Source of the DNA: Betaproteobacteria bacterium
GTDB taxonomy: Bacteria; Pseudomonadota; Gammaproteobacteria; Burkholderiales; SG8-41
Assembly: GCA_025363575.1 (NCBI GenBank)
Contig: JANYDM010000055.1
Location: forward strand, 1 to 44,606
Direction: 5' to 3'
Length of the DNA stretch: 44,606 bases
The notes below the pieces were generated by a model that was not told the DNA's origin, searched no databases, and saw nothing but the letters and a program-made list of their open reading frames with translations. Both the position numbers and the translations under genes were made by a program. This document shows positions 6,893 to 14,922 of this stretch, piece after piece. Position 1 is the stretch's first letter; the number at the start of each line of letters is the position of its first letter.

Positions 6893-7543
6893 TTAGCCTT
6901 TAGTCGAATCCAGCATCGCCTTCAATAGCGTTTCGGGTTCGTGCGCGCCCGATACGGCGACTTTTTGGTTGAAGATGAAGAAAGGCACGCCGTTGACGCC
7001 GCCCTGGCGGGCCTCGAGATCGGCGCGGAGAATCCCGTCCCGGTCTTCGTCCGATGCAAGGTAAGCCTCAAGCGGAGCGCGCTCCAGGCCGGCGCGTTCG
7101 CCGATATCGGCCAGTGTTTTTGTCTCGGTGATGTTGGCGCCTTCAATGAAGTAGGCTTGGAATAAGCTCTCGGCAACCGCGTCCTCGCGACCGTGCTTGG
7201 TGCCGTACAGCATGAGCCGGTGGGCGTTCACGGTATTCGGCTGCACTTTGATCTCGTCGAACTTGAAATCGATGCCGACTTCGCGGCCGACAGCGGCGAC
7301 GCGCTCGTATTTATTGCCGGCCTTGCCCCATTTGCGCTCGATATATTCCTGGCGCGGGATGCCTTTGTCAGGCAGGTCGGGATTCAGCTGAAACGGCAGC
7401 CAGCGCACGGCCGGCGGGTCTTCATCGGGGTTTTGCGCGCGGTACATCTGCAGAGCAGATTCCAGGCGGCGCTTGCCGATGAAGCACCAGGGTCAAACGA
7501 CGTCGGAAACGACGTCTATCGTAAGCTTGGGTTTGGCTTCCAT
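6893..7543 (-). CDS. FrnE-like DsbA family oxidoreductase, probable selenoprotein (in-frame TGA at 7493-7495)
   Basis: With one TGA read through, the gene encodes 216 residues, the usual size of FrnE-like (2-hydroxychromene isomerase/DsbA fold) cytoplasmic thiol oxidoreductases. The ATG at 7543 has AAAGGA six bases upstream. The N-terminus reads LTIDVVSDVV, then codon 17 (TGA), then PWCFIGKRRLE, so the active site is UPWC instead of CPWC. The rest is intact, including the thioredoxin-fold cis-Pro loop (GGVNGVPFF, P187). It lies 45 bases after the RIO kinase gene and 102 before the cupin gene. Selenocysteine is inferred from the exact position and from a hairpin just downstream. A standard caller would start at 7447 and lose the active site. 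Confidence 0.88.
7468..7488 (-). promoter_or_regulatory. Candidate bacterial SECIS hairpin in FrnE-like mRNA
   Basis: On the minus strand GGUGCUU (7488-7482) pairs with AAGCGCC (7474-7468), giving seven pairs including one G-U, and closes a seven-base loop CAUCGGC. The two G residues in the loop lie 16 and 17 nt after the TGA, close to the spacing in the Escherichia coli fdhF element (19-20 nt). It overlaps the codons for the active site and the following helix, as bacterial SECIS elements do. Confidence 0.55.
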
Positions 7544-7588
7544 CCTGCGTCCTTTGTGTGTGAATACTTCGAGTCTAACGCGCGAGGG

Positions 7589-8431
7589 CTATCGCTGCAT
7601 GCGTAATTGGCGCGCAGCTTCCGCCGCGCGCGCGTCGTCGATCTCGCGCACCACGCTCTTGAGATCGACGGGCGCCAGGTCACGTTCGAAGCGTCCCGTC
7701 AGCGCGACGTCCGGGGTCAGCGCGCCCTGCTCGTACAGCGCCCAGATTTCCTTGCCGTATTCGGTCTTCAGCAGTTCCGGCGCGCTGCGGCCGAAATAGT
7801 TCGTCAGGTTGGCAACGTCGCGCTCAAGCATGTCGCGCGCGTGATTATTTCCCGCGGCGTCGACCGCCTGCGGCAGATCGATGATCACCGGGCCCGCCGC
7901 GCCGAGCAGGATGTTGTACTCCGAAAGATCGCCATGCACGATCCCGGCGCAGAGCATGCGCACGACTTCGCGCATCAACGTGGCGTGGTGGGCGCGCGCT
8001 TCTTCTGCCGTGAACTCCAGGTCGTTGAGCCGCGGCGCGGGTTCCCCGTGCGCATCGGTCACGAGCTCCATCAATAGCACGCCCTCGTGGAAGTTTTGTG
8101 GCGCGGGCACGCGCACGCCAGCCGCGGCGAGGCGGTGCAGCGCATCGACTTCGGCGCTTTGCCACGACTCCTCCTGGACCTTGCGCCCGTAGCGGGTGCC
8201 TTTCTCCATTGCGCGCGCGCGGCGGCTGTTCTTGGTCTTGCGGCCTTCGGTGTAATCGACGGCCTGGCGGAAACTGCGCTTGTTGGCCTCTTTGTAGACT
8301 TTGGCGCAGCGGATAGCTTCGCCGCAGCGGACCACGAAGATCATTGCTTCCTTGCCGCTCATGAGTTGGCGGATTACTGCATCGATGAGGCCGTCCTCGA
8401 CGAGAGGCACGAGCCGCGGTGGAATTTTCAT
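7589..8431 (-). CDS. RIO-type serine protein kinase
   Basis: The 280-residue protein has the RIO kinase core: a likely ATP-contacting lysine in CAKVYKE (K44), the catalytic loop HGDLSEYNILL (D168, N173) and the metal-binding aspartate in VIIDLPQAVD (D185). The flexible loop after KVYK (NKRSFRQAVDYTEGRKTKNSRRA) is typical of RIO1-like proteins. Bacterial members such as the PA4780 group phosphorylate serine on proteins or on themselves; targets are not known. The next gene on the same strand is the FrnE-like oxidoreductase 45 bases away, so they may share a transcript. Confidence 0.88.
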   Translation of the reverse strand: MKIPPRLVPLVEDGLIDAVIRQLMSGKEAMIFVVRCGEAIRCAKVYKEANKRSFRQAVDYTEGRKTKNSRRARAMEKGTRYGRKVQEESWQSAEVDALHRLAAAGVRVPAPQNFHEGVLLMELVTDAHGEPAPRLNDLEFTAEEARAHHATLMREVVRMLCAGIVHGDLSEYNILLGAAGPVIIDLPQAVDAAGNNHARDMLERDVANLTNYFGRSAPELLKTEYGKEIWALYEQGALTPDVALTGRFERDLAPVDLKSVVREIDDARAAEAARQLRMQR

Positions 8432-8635
8432 CCCGCATTATGAGGCTTTTCGCGCGCGCGGCCGCGCACGTTTGCACGAGGTGCGGCAAAGCGGTGCGTC
8501 GACTCGAATATTTGGCGCGCGCCCGGCCCTTCAATGTTTACGCGCAGCGGGATTAGGGCTAGGATGCTGTCAGCAACAGCGCAGCGCCGCAGATCGTCAC
8601 GCGCGGGCGCGTTCCGCATAAAACAGGGAGGGGAA

Positions 8636-9340
8636 ATGAAAAAAGACGGATTCGATCGGCGCGCATTTCTGAAAAGCGCGGTCGCCGGCGGCGCTGCCGC
8701 TGTCGCAGTCAACATTCCGCAAACCGCAGAAGCGCAGCCCGCCACACCGGCGCCCGCCGCGTCGCCCGGTTATGCATTTCTCAATCCGGAAGAGGGCGCG
8801 TTCATAGAGGCCGTGGTCGATCATATGGTGCCCGCCGACGAATTGACGCCCAAGGGCAGCGACATCGGGCTCAATATTTTCATCGACCGCGCGCTCGCCG
8901 GCGGCTGGGGCAAAGGCGACCGTCTTTATATGCAGGGCCCGTGGAAACCGGGCGTGCCGAGCCAGGGCTATCAACTGCCGCTGACGCCCGCCGAGCTGTA
9001 CCGCAGCGGCATCGCGGCCGCCAACGCGCAGTGCGTCAAAACCTATCAAAAGAATTTCGACAAGATGAGCGAAGCCCAGCGCGAAGAATTTCTGCTTGCG
9101 CTGCAGGGCGGCAAGGTGACTTTCGAAAACGGGCCGCCCGCGCGCGTGTTTTTCACCGCGCTTTACCAGAGCGTCATGGAAGGCATGTTCGCCGACCCCA
9201 TGTATGGCGGCAACAAGGACAAGGCGGGCTGGAAGCTGATCGGATTCCCCGGCGTCATCGCGGTGAATCATCAGAACGTCGAGAAATTCCGCGACAAACC
9301 TTTTCCGGCCAATCCGGTCGGCATTGCGGATATGAGCTGA
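8636..9340 (+). CDS. Gluconate 2-dehydrogenase subunit 3 family protein (gamma-like subunit)
   Basis: The 234-residue product starts at 8636, with a strong GGGAGGGG site just upstream; earlier in-frame starts lack one. The N-terminus has a twin-arginine signal (DRRAFLKSAVAGGAAA), so it is exported folded. The body (FLNPEEGAFIEAVVDHMVP, then the conserved ALYQSVMEGMFADPMYGGN) matches the small subunit of membrane gluconate, sorbitol and glucose dehydrogenases. That subunit is needed for Tat export and maturation of the FAD subunit. It is first in a three-gene operon, 10 bases before the GMC gene. Confidence 0.88.
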   Translation: MKKDGFDRRAFLKSAVAGGAAAVAVNIPQTAEAQPATPAPAASPGYAFLNPEEGAFIEAVVDHMVPADELTPKGSDIGLNIFIDRALAGGWGKGDRLYMQGPWKPGVPSQGYQLPLTPAELYRSGIAAANAQCVKTYQKNFDKMSEAQREEFLLALQGGKVTFENGPPARVFFTALYQSVMEGMFADPMYGGNKDKAGWKLIGFPGVIAVNHQNVEKFRDKPFPANPVGIADMS

Positions 9341-9350
9341 GGAGACTGAC

Positions 9351-11129
9351 ATGGCGAAAAAACTGAAAGAAGTCGATGTCGTGCTCGTCGGTCTCGGCTG
9401 GACGGGCGGCATACTGGCGAAAGAATTGTCCGCGGCTGGATTGAAAGTCGTCGCGCTGGAGCGCGGGGGCATGCGCACGACCGAAAGCGATTATTCCGTG
9501 CCGCACGTGCGCGACGAGCTGCGCTTCGTGCACCGACACGATCTCATGCAGAACACGCAGAAGGACACGCTGACGGTGCGCAACAACGTGCAGCAGGAAG
9601 CGCTGCCGATGCGGCGCCTGGGTTCGTTCCTGCCGGGCGAAGTGGTCGGCGGATCGGGCGTGCACTGGAGCGGCCACACGTGGCGCTGGACCGACGAGGA
9701 ATTCAAGATCCGCACGCTATATGAAGAGCGCTACGGCAAAAAATTTATTCCGGAAGACATGACAATTCAAGACTGGGGCATCACGTACGCGGAACTCGAG
9801 CCCTATTACGAAAAATTCGAATATACCGCGGCGGTATCCGGCAAGGCCGGCAACCTGAAGGGCAAGATCGTGCCCGGCGGCAATCCGTTCGAAGCGCCGC
9901 GCCAGCGCGAGTATGCACTGCCGCCGTTGACGCCTATCCTCGCGAGTCAGGTGTTCGCCGAAGGAGCCAAGAACCAGGGCTACCATCCATTCCCGCGGCC
10001 GAGTGCGAATGCATCGCGCGCGTACACGAATCCCGACGGCTCGCATTTCGGCGCGTGCCAGTACTGCGGCTACTGTCAGCGCTTCGGCTGCGAGGCCAAC
10101 GCCAAAGGCAGCCCGCATATGACGGTGATACCGATCGCAATGAAGAATCCCAATTTCGAGTTGCGCACGCACGCATGGGTGACGAAGGTGTTGAAGGATT
10201 CGACCGGCAAGCGGGTGACCGGCGTGACGTATACGAACACGCTGAACGGCGAAGAGTTCGAGCAGCCGGCCGGCATGGTCGCGTTGACCGCATACGCGAT
10301 CAACAACGTGCACCTGATGCTGCTGTCGGGCATCGGCCAGCCGTATGATCCTGTGACGCAGAAGGGCGTGGTCGGCAAGAACTACTGCTATCAGACGGGC
10401 GCCAGCGCCACGCTGTTCTTCGAAGGCCGGCATTTCAATCCGTTCATGAATGCGGGCGGCTCGAACTACACGATGGATGATTTCAATTCGACCAACACGC
10501 AGTTCGACCGCGTCAAAGCGGGATTCATAGGCGGCTATAACGTCGGTGGCGGATTCAATACTGCGCTGCCTATCGGTTACCGGCCGGTGCCGCGCGGCAC
10601 GCCGCAGTGGGGCAAGGAATGGAAGAAAGCGACCGCCAAGTGGTACCAGACCGCGATGAACATCGGCGCAAGCGGCGCGGTGATGTCGAACCGCTATAAC
10701 TATTTCGATCTCGATCCGACGTACCGCAATGCGTTCGGACTGCCGTTGATGCGCATGACGTTCGACTACAAGGCGAATGAGCACAAGATGGGCGAGCACG
10801 CGGCGAAAGTCATCAACGATCTTGCCAGGTCGATGAACCCGACGTCATTTAATCCGGCGACCGCGCGTACCGATCCGTGGACAGTCGTGCCGTATCAAAG
10901 CACGCACAACACGGGCGGCACCATCATGGGCCCCAACCCCGGCAGCAGCGTGCTCAACAAGTACCTGCAAAGCTGGGATTGCCACAACTTGTTCGTCGTC
11001 GGCGCCAACGTCTTTGCGCACAATAATTCCTATAACCCGACGGGACCGGTCGGTGCGCTCGCGTACTGGACGGCCGATGCGATCAAGAATAAATATATGA
11101 AAAACCCCGGACCGCTGGTGTCGGCATGA
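9351..11129 (+). CDS. GMC family FAD-dependent dehydrogenase (alpha subunit)
   Basis: The 592-residue flavoprotein has the N-terminal FAD-binding motif GLGWTGG (residues 14-20), the flavin-contact segment VVGGSGVHWSG (about 98-108) and the C-terminal block with H519 in STHNTGG and H557-N558 in FAHNNSYNPTGPVG, which carry the catalytic groups of GMC enzymes. Four cysteines (236, 239, 242 and 247) form a compact cluster. Related dehydrogenases hold an iron-sulfur cluster in a similar Cys-rich insert, so this may pass electrons from FAD to the cytochrome. The start has AGGAGACTGAC upstream. The substrate (a sugar, polyol or other alcohol) cannot be told from sequence. Confidence 0.9.
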   Translation: MAKKLKEVDVVLVGLGWTGGILAKELSAAGLKVVALERGGMRTTESDYSVPHVRDELRFVHRHDLMQNTQKDTLTVRNNVQQEALPMRRLGSFLPGEVVGGSGVHWSGHTWRWTDEEFKIRTLYEERYGKKFIPEDMTIQDWGITYAELEPYYEKFEYTAAVSGKAGNLKGKIVPGGNPFEAPRQREYALPPLTPILASQVFAEGAKNQGYHPFPRPSANASRAYTNPDGSHFGACQYCGYCQRFGCEANAKGSPHMTVIPIAMKNPNFELRTHAWVTKVLKDSTGKRVTGVTYTNTLNGEEFEQPAGMVALTAYAINNVHLMLLSGIGQPYDPVTQKGVVGKNYCYQTGASATLFFEGRHFNPFMNAGGSNYTMDDFNSTNTQFDRVKAGFIGGYNVGGGFNTALPIGYRPVPRGTPQWGKEWKKATAKWYQTAMNIGASGAVMSNRYNYFDLDPTYRNAFGLPLMRMTFDYKANEHKMGEHAAKVINDLARSMNPTSFNPATARTDPWTVVPYQSTHNTGGTIMGPNPGSSVLNKYLQSWDCHNLFVVGANVFAHNNSYNPTGPVGALAYWTADAIKNKYMKNPGPLVSA

Positions 11130-11494
11130 TGCGTCGTATGCTGATGGTAGCGGCGGTGGCCGGCGCGTTCGCGGCCGGTGCCGCATGCGCGGACGCCAAG
11201 CGCGGCGAGAAATTGTTCGAGGAATGTCGTGCCTGCCATGCGACGGAAGCGGGAGTGGCGGGCGTCGGCCCTGATCTGCATGGCGTTATCGGGCGCAAAG
11301 CGGGCGCGCTCGACAATTTTCGCTATTCACCAGCGCTTAAAAAGAGCGGCATCACTTGGTCGCCGCAGACGTTTAATGCCTACATCATGGATCCGCAGAA
11401 GGCCGTGCCTGCCAACCGCATGCCGTATGCCGGCATGCCCGAAGCGAAAGACCGCGCGGACCTGCTCGATTACGTGCAGCAGACTTTTAAATAA
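11126..11494 (+). CDS. Class I c-type cytochrome
   Basis: The 122-residue protein has a signal peptide (ending near AACA, residue 21), one haem-binding motif CRACH (residues 34-38) and the typical class I features GPDLHGVIGRKAG and the Met ligand region ANRMPYAGM. Its ATG overlaps the TGA of the GMC gene in ATGA, so the two are translationally coupled. It most likely takes electrons from the GMC dehydrogenase in the periplasm and passes them to the respiratory chain. This arrangement (small subunit, FAD subunit, cytochrome) is that of membrane alcohol and sugar dehydrogenases, though the cytochrome here is a mono-haem type. Confidence 0.9.
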   Translation: MMRRMLMVAAVAGAFAAGAACADAKRGEKLFEECRACHATEAGVAGVGPDLHGVIGRKAGALDNFRYSPALKKSGITWSPQTFNAYIMDPQKAVPANRMPYAGMPEAKDRADLLDYVQQTFK

Positions 11495-11504
11495 GAGCGT
11501 AGCG

Positions 11505-11660
11505 CTAATCTCACCCTCCCCTCGCCCTGAAAGAAGTCCCCTTGGGGGACAAGGGGAAGGCCGGGATGGGGACGGCTGTCGATCGCATAGGGTTGAATTG
11601 CTTGACTGGCCCCCATCCCCACCTTAGTCCTCCGCTTGAAGGGGAGGAAAATTTGTCTCA
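11505..11660. repeat. GC-rich intergenic repeat with nested inverted repeats
   Basis: The gap between the convergent cytochrome and CoA-transferase genes holds TCCCCTTG and CAAGGGGA around five bases, and a second pair GGGATGGGG and CCCCATCCC further apart. The opening, CTCACCCTCCCCTCGCCC, resembles the dispersed CCCTCACCC-type intergenic repeats found in many GC-rich genomes, and a related stretch occurs near 26800-26895. It may end transcription from both sides. I see no gene in it. Confidence 0.4.
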
Positions 11661-11666
11661 AGCCGA

Positions 11667-12860
11667 CTAAATAACTTTCTTTTCGCGCAGCGACTTGATT
11701 TCCGCATCGCTGTAACCGAACTCGCGCAGTATCTCGTCGTTGTGCTGGCCGCGCTCGGGCGTCGCAAAGCGCAGCTTGGGCGGCTTGGTGCTGCCGACGT
11801 TCACGCCCTGGGCCACCAGATTCAAGCGGCCGAGCGTTGGGTGATCGACGGGTTGCGCCAGGCCAAGGTGCTTGACCTGCGGATCGGCAAACATCTGATC
11901 GATGGTATTGATCCTGCCGCACGGTACGCCTGCCTTGTTGAGCAACTCGACCCACTCCGCGCTCGTGCGCTGACCGATCTTCGCGCCGATTGCGGCGTTG
12001 AGCGGCCCGCGGTTTTTCGAGCGCAGTTTGAAGTCGATGTAGTCCGCGTTCTGAATGAGCTCCGGCAGTCCGATCGCGTTGCACAGGCGCGGGAACATGG
12101 CGCCGGAACCTGAAATGTTGATGTAGCCGTCGGACGTCTTGAACACGCCTTGCGGCACGGCGGTCGGATGATCGTTGCCGGCTTGCTTGGCCACTTCCCC
12201 GCTGATCAGATAGCGCGCCGCCTGGAAATCCATCAGTGCAACCAGCGCCTGCACGAGCGAGGTGTTCACCCACTGGCCGACGCCGGTGCGCTCGCGCTGC
12301 AAGAGCGCCACCATGATGCCGAACGACAGATAAACGCCCGACCCGCTGTCCGAGATTGCGATGCCTACGCGCGTGGGCTCGGTATCGGGCATGCCGGTGA
12401 TAGACATCAGGCCGCTCATGCCTTGCGCGATCTGGTCGAGTCCCGGCCTGTTCGCATACGGGCCGTCCTGGCCGAAGCCTGAAATGCTCGCGTAGACGAG
12501 GCGCGGGTTGGTTTTCTTCAGCGTCTCGTAATCGATGCCGAGACGGTGCTTCACGTCGGGGCGGTAGTTTTCGATGATGACGTCGGCCTTGTCAGCCATC
12601 TTCCTGAAAATCGCCAGGCCCGCCGGGTCCTTGAGATTGAGGGTGAGGCTGCGCTTGTTGCGATGCAGGTTCTGGAAATCCGAGCCATGGCGCAAGTCCC
12701 ACGCGTTATCTTCATCGCCGGGTTTCGTCAGCTCTTCAACCTTGATGACGTTCGCGCCCCAGTCCGCGAGCTGGCGCGCCGCCGTCGGGCCCGCGCGCGC
12801 GCGCGTCAGGTCGAGCACGAAATAGGGCGACAATGGCAGATCGTCTTTTGCTTCAGGCAT
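11667..12860 (-). CDS. CaiB/BaiF family CoA transferase
   Basis: The 397-residue protein is a class III CoA transferase. These enzymes move CoA between short organic acids through an Asp-linked anhydride. Visible signatures are the N-terminal RQLADWGANVIKVE, HRNKRSLTLNLKDPAG, and D142 in GLDQIAQGMSG, which matches the catalytic aspartate of formyl-CoA transferase. The SITGMPDTEPTRVGIAISD stretch is also typical. Length is normal for the family. The acid used is not predictable. The gene stands alone on its strand, with the chimeric hydrolase gene 108 bases upstream on the same strand. Confidence 0.92.
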   Translation of the reverse strand: MPEAKDDLPLSPYFVLDLTRARAGPTAARQLADWGANVIKVEELTKPGDEDNAWDLRHGSDFQNLHRNKRSLTLNLKDPAGLAIFRKMADKADVIIENYRPDVKHRLGIDYETLKKTNPRLVYASISGFGQDGPYANRPGLDQIAQGMSGLMSITGMPDTEPTRVGIAISDSGSGVYLSFGIMVALLQRERTGVGQWVNTSLVQALVALMDFQAARYLISGEVAKQAGNDHPTAVPQGVFKTSDGYINISGSGAMFPRLCNAIGLPELIQNADYIDFKLRSKNRGPLNAAIGAKIGQRTSAEWVELLNKAGVPCGRINTIDQMFADPQVKHLGLAQPVDHPTLGRLNLVAQGVNVGSTKPPKLRFATPERGQHNDEILREFGYSDAEIKSLREKKVI

Positions 12861-12968
12861 GGTAGCTCCAGAGGGTCAATACGGACGCGCGCGCGGCTAA
12901 GGCGTCAGCGGGAGGGCAAATTCTACTGGGGCGGCGAGCTTAGCTCAATGGCGGCGCACGACGGAATG

Positions 12969-13781
12969 CTATTCCTGCTTTATCCATTGCTTGATGGCGT
13001 CTATCGTCTCTTTCTCCACGCCCGCGAACCCGTGATGGCCGAACGCTTCGCAGGGGTCCCCCTGGCCGATGCCGCCCGTCATCGTGATGAGCTTGATGCC
13101 GTATTTTTCGGAGACGTATCGTGCGCCGCCATAATTGGTCGCATGGCAGCCGTCGTTGATATGGTGCACGAGCAGCTGCCGCATCACCGATTTGTTGAAC
13201 GGCATCGCCGTGATTTTAGCCATCGATGCCGTGTGTATCGCTCCACTCACCTGGTTGCCAAGGCTTAGCGAAAGGTTGGCGGAGTCGATGGTTCCATTGC
13301 TGGTCGACATGATGTAAATCTGCGCGTCCGGAAACCGCTGCTTCAAGTCGTTGACGATCTTGATCATGCGCTCGGTGAGGGATGTCGAGTCGGTGAGCGC
13401 CATTGCGAATTCGTCGTCGACCGTCAGGTCGCGCGTGCGGACGACAAAGTTGCCGCCGAACGCGAACAGTATCTTGCCGTTTTCCTCGCGCGCATTGAAG
13501 ATGCCGCTGCCGCCGGGAAACCCGATGATCAGGTATTTCGGCGCCGCCGATTTCGTCACGAGCAGATAGGAGAGCCTGGTGCCGTCATCCGCGCTGACGA
13601 CAACGACCGATTCGGCGGCATGCGTTGAGGGTGCGAGAAGCAGCAGGCACAGCGCAAACATCACGCCGCAAAGTGTCCTGCACTTATCCGTGTTCACCGC
13701 CGTCGCCTTGCGATTGCCCCAACCCGGCGCGACGCTACCTGCGCCCGCGACGAGGGCAATCTTGCCTTTCATATCCAGCAT
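12969..13781 (-). CDS. Alpha/beta hydrolase-fold protein with an SDR-derived N-terminal extension
   Basis: From the ATG at 13781, which has an AGGAAA site, the frame first reads MLDMKGKIALVAGAGSVAPG, a standard SDR opening, then passes into an exported hydrolase whose own signal peptide (MFALCLLLLAPSTHA) begins at codon 41. The native hydrolase start is probably the GTG at 13697 or the ATG at 13661. The hydrolase part has a modified nucleophile elbow (MSTSNGT; Ser replaces the first Gly of GxSxG), an acidic residue in HHINDGC and a histidine in AFGHHGF. The gene looks like a deletion fusion. Whether the long form is made, and whether it could be exported, is unclear. Substrate unknown. Confidence 0.6.
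   Translation of the reverse strand: MLDMKGKIALVAGAGSVAPGWGNRKATAVNTDKCRTLCGVMFALCLLLLAPSTHAAESVVVVSADDGTRLSYLLVTKSAAPKYLIIGFPGGSGIFNAREENGKILFAFGGNFVVRTRDLTVDDEFAMALTDSTSLTERMIKIVNDLKQRFPDAQIYIMSTSNGTIDSANLSLSLGNQVSGAIHTASMAKITAMPFNKSVMRQLLVHHINDGCHATNYGGARYVSEKYGIKLITMTGGIGQGDPCEAFGHHGFAGVEKETIDAIKQWIKQE
13695..13781 (-). pseudogene. 5' remnant of an SDR gene fused in frame to the hydrolase gene
   Basis: Twenty-nine codons with their own AGGAAA ribosome binding site encode the first beta strand and glycine-rich turn of an SDR enzyme (LVAGAGSVAPGWGN, then KATAV). The rest of the SDR is missing, and the frame runs straight into the hydrolase leader. This points to a deletion that joined two neighbouring co-directional genes. 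Confidence 0.6.
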
Positions 13782-13960
13782 ACTATTTCCTGAATAAATC
13801 GCACGCCACTGGACGGGCCTCTGCAAGCAAGTCTTCATTATACCTGCGCGCTTCCGGCCTCCCGGTAGGAGCCGCCTCACAACTTGGTGCGCTATGTACC
13901 GATTGTCTTCGTATAGGGATGCGTTCATATTGTTTCAAGCATTTCAATATGGAGGCTCCC

Positions 13961-14461
13961 ATGCGTAAATCGAAAATTTATTTCAGTTTTTTAATAGCAT
14001 CAGCGCTGCTGGCGTCGTCCGCATTTGCTAAATCGGACAGCCATAAATTCGCCAAAGAAGCGGCGGACGGCGGCAAGGCTGAGGTCGAAATGGGCACGCT
14101 GGCAACTCAGAACGCCGCGAGCCCCGACGTCAAGGCGTTTGGCCAGCGTATGGTGGACGATCACAGCAAGGCGAATGGCGAGCTCGAGCAGATCGCGGGC
14201 AATAAAGGCGTGGCCCTGCCGCGGGCGATGTCGAAAAAATACCAGTCGAAGCACGACAAGATGGCGAAGCTGAACGGGGCGAAGTTCGACAAGGCTTATA
14301 TGAAAGACATGGTCAAAGACCATGAAGACGACGTAAAAGCATTCAAGAAGCAGGCCAAGGACGGCAGCGACCCGGACATCCAGGCGTTCGCCGCAAAGAC
14401 GCTGCCGACGCTGGAATCTCACCTCGAAATGGCAAAGTCGACGTATAAGAACATCAAATAA
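13961..14461 (+). CDS. DUF4142 domain exported protein
   Basis: The start at 13961 has GGAGG five bases upstream. The 166-residue product has a signal peptide (ending SSAFA, residue 22) and a helical DUF4142 domain: FAKEAADGGKAEVEMGTLA, VKAFGQRMVDDHSKAN, then KAYMKDMVKDHEDDVKAFKK and QAFAAKTLPTLESHLEMAK. The repeated His/Asp/Glu pattern in four helices resembles a ferritin-like four-helix bundle, and the family is abundant in the proteobacterial periplasm, often linked to stress, but the function is not established. It is divergent from the chimeric hydrolase gene and followed by a strong hairpin. Confidence 0.85.
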   Translation: MRKSKIYFSFLIASALLASSAFAKSDSHKFAKEAADGGKAEVEMGTLATQNAASPDVKAFGQRMVDDHSKANGELEQIAGNKGVALPRAMSKKYQSKHDKMAKLNGAKFDKAYMKDMVKDHEDDVKAFKKQAKDGSDPDIQAFAAKTLPTLESHLEMAKSTYKNIK

Positions 14462-14467
14462 ATAACG

Positions 14468-14491
14468 GCGGCGGCCCCGCCCGGCCGCCGC
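14468..14491 (+). terminator. GC-rich hairpin after DUF4142 gene
   Basis: A perfect 9-bp stem (14468-14476 with 14483-14491) around the loop CCGCCC begins seven bases after the stop codon. The T-run is poor (CTTATAC follows), so termination may be weak or the hairpin may protect the mRNA 3' end. Confidence 0.5.
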
Positions 14492-14543
14492 TTATACGTT
14501 GGTCTCTTGACGAATCCACGCGGCTGGCAGAAGCTTTCCAGCC

Positions 14544-14909
14544 ATGGCACAGGCAAATGACCGGCTCGATCAGATAGTCCGCGACGCTCGGCGCGGTGCC
14601 GAGCAGCGCGCGACGGGCTATCGCGAACAGGCGCTCAAGATTTATCCATGGGTATGCGGGAGCTGCGCGCGCACCTTCACGCCGGCCAATCTCATCCAGC
14701 TCGAAGTCCACCACAAGAACGGCAATCACGACGACAACCCGCCGGACGGCAGCAATTGGGAGTTGCTATGTACGTATTGCCACGAGCACGAGCATTCGAA
14801 GCTGATGGATTCGGCGGGACGCGCCGATGCCGCGAGTCCATCCACCAATGCGACGTATAATCCATTCGCGGACTTGAAAGCGAAACTCGCGGCGAAGAAA
14901 CAGACTTAA
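14544..14909 (+). CDS. yajD: HNH nuclease, YajD-like
   Basis: The 121-residue protein carries a zinc-bound HNH domain: CGSCARTF (first Cys pair), then LEVHHKNGNHDDNPPDGSNWELLCTYCHEHEH with the catalytic histidines and the second Cys pair. The arrangement and size match the YajD family of small HNH nucleases of unknown biological role. It is followed 13 bases later by a small conserved gene, so the two probably form an operon. The start at 14544 lacks a strong ribosome binding site but agrees with the usual family N-terminus (RLDQIVRDARRGAEQR). Confidence 0.82.
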   Translation: MAQANDRLDQIVRDARRGAEQRATGYREQALKIYPWVCGSCARTFTPANLIQLEVHHKNGNHDDNPPDGSNWELLCTYCHEHEHSKLMDSAGRADAASPSTNATYNPFADLKAKLAAKKQT

Positions 14910-14922
14910 AAAGGTACGGTCG

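Noticed and set aside
9717..10799. Long minus-strand open frame under the GMC gene
   Set aside because: Antisense shadow of a well-conserved flavoenzyme, with His/Arg-rich composition and no recognisable motif.
12930..12965. tRNA-like stretch containing TTAGCTCAATGG
   Set aside because: It resembles a D-arm, but no matching D-stem closure, anticodon arm or acceptor 3' strand follows, and it runs into the end of a coding gene.
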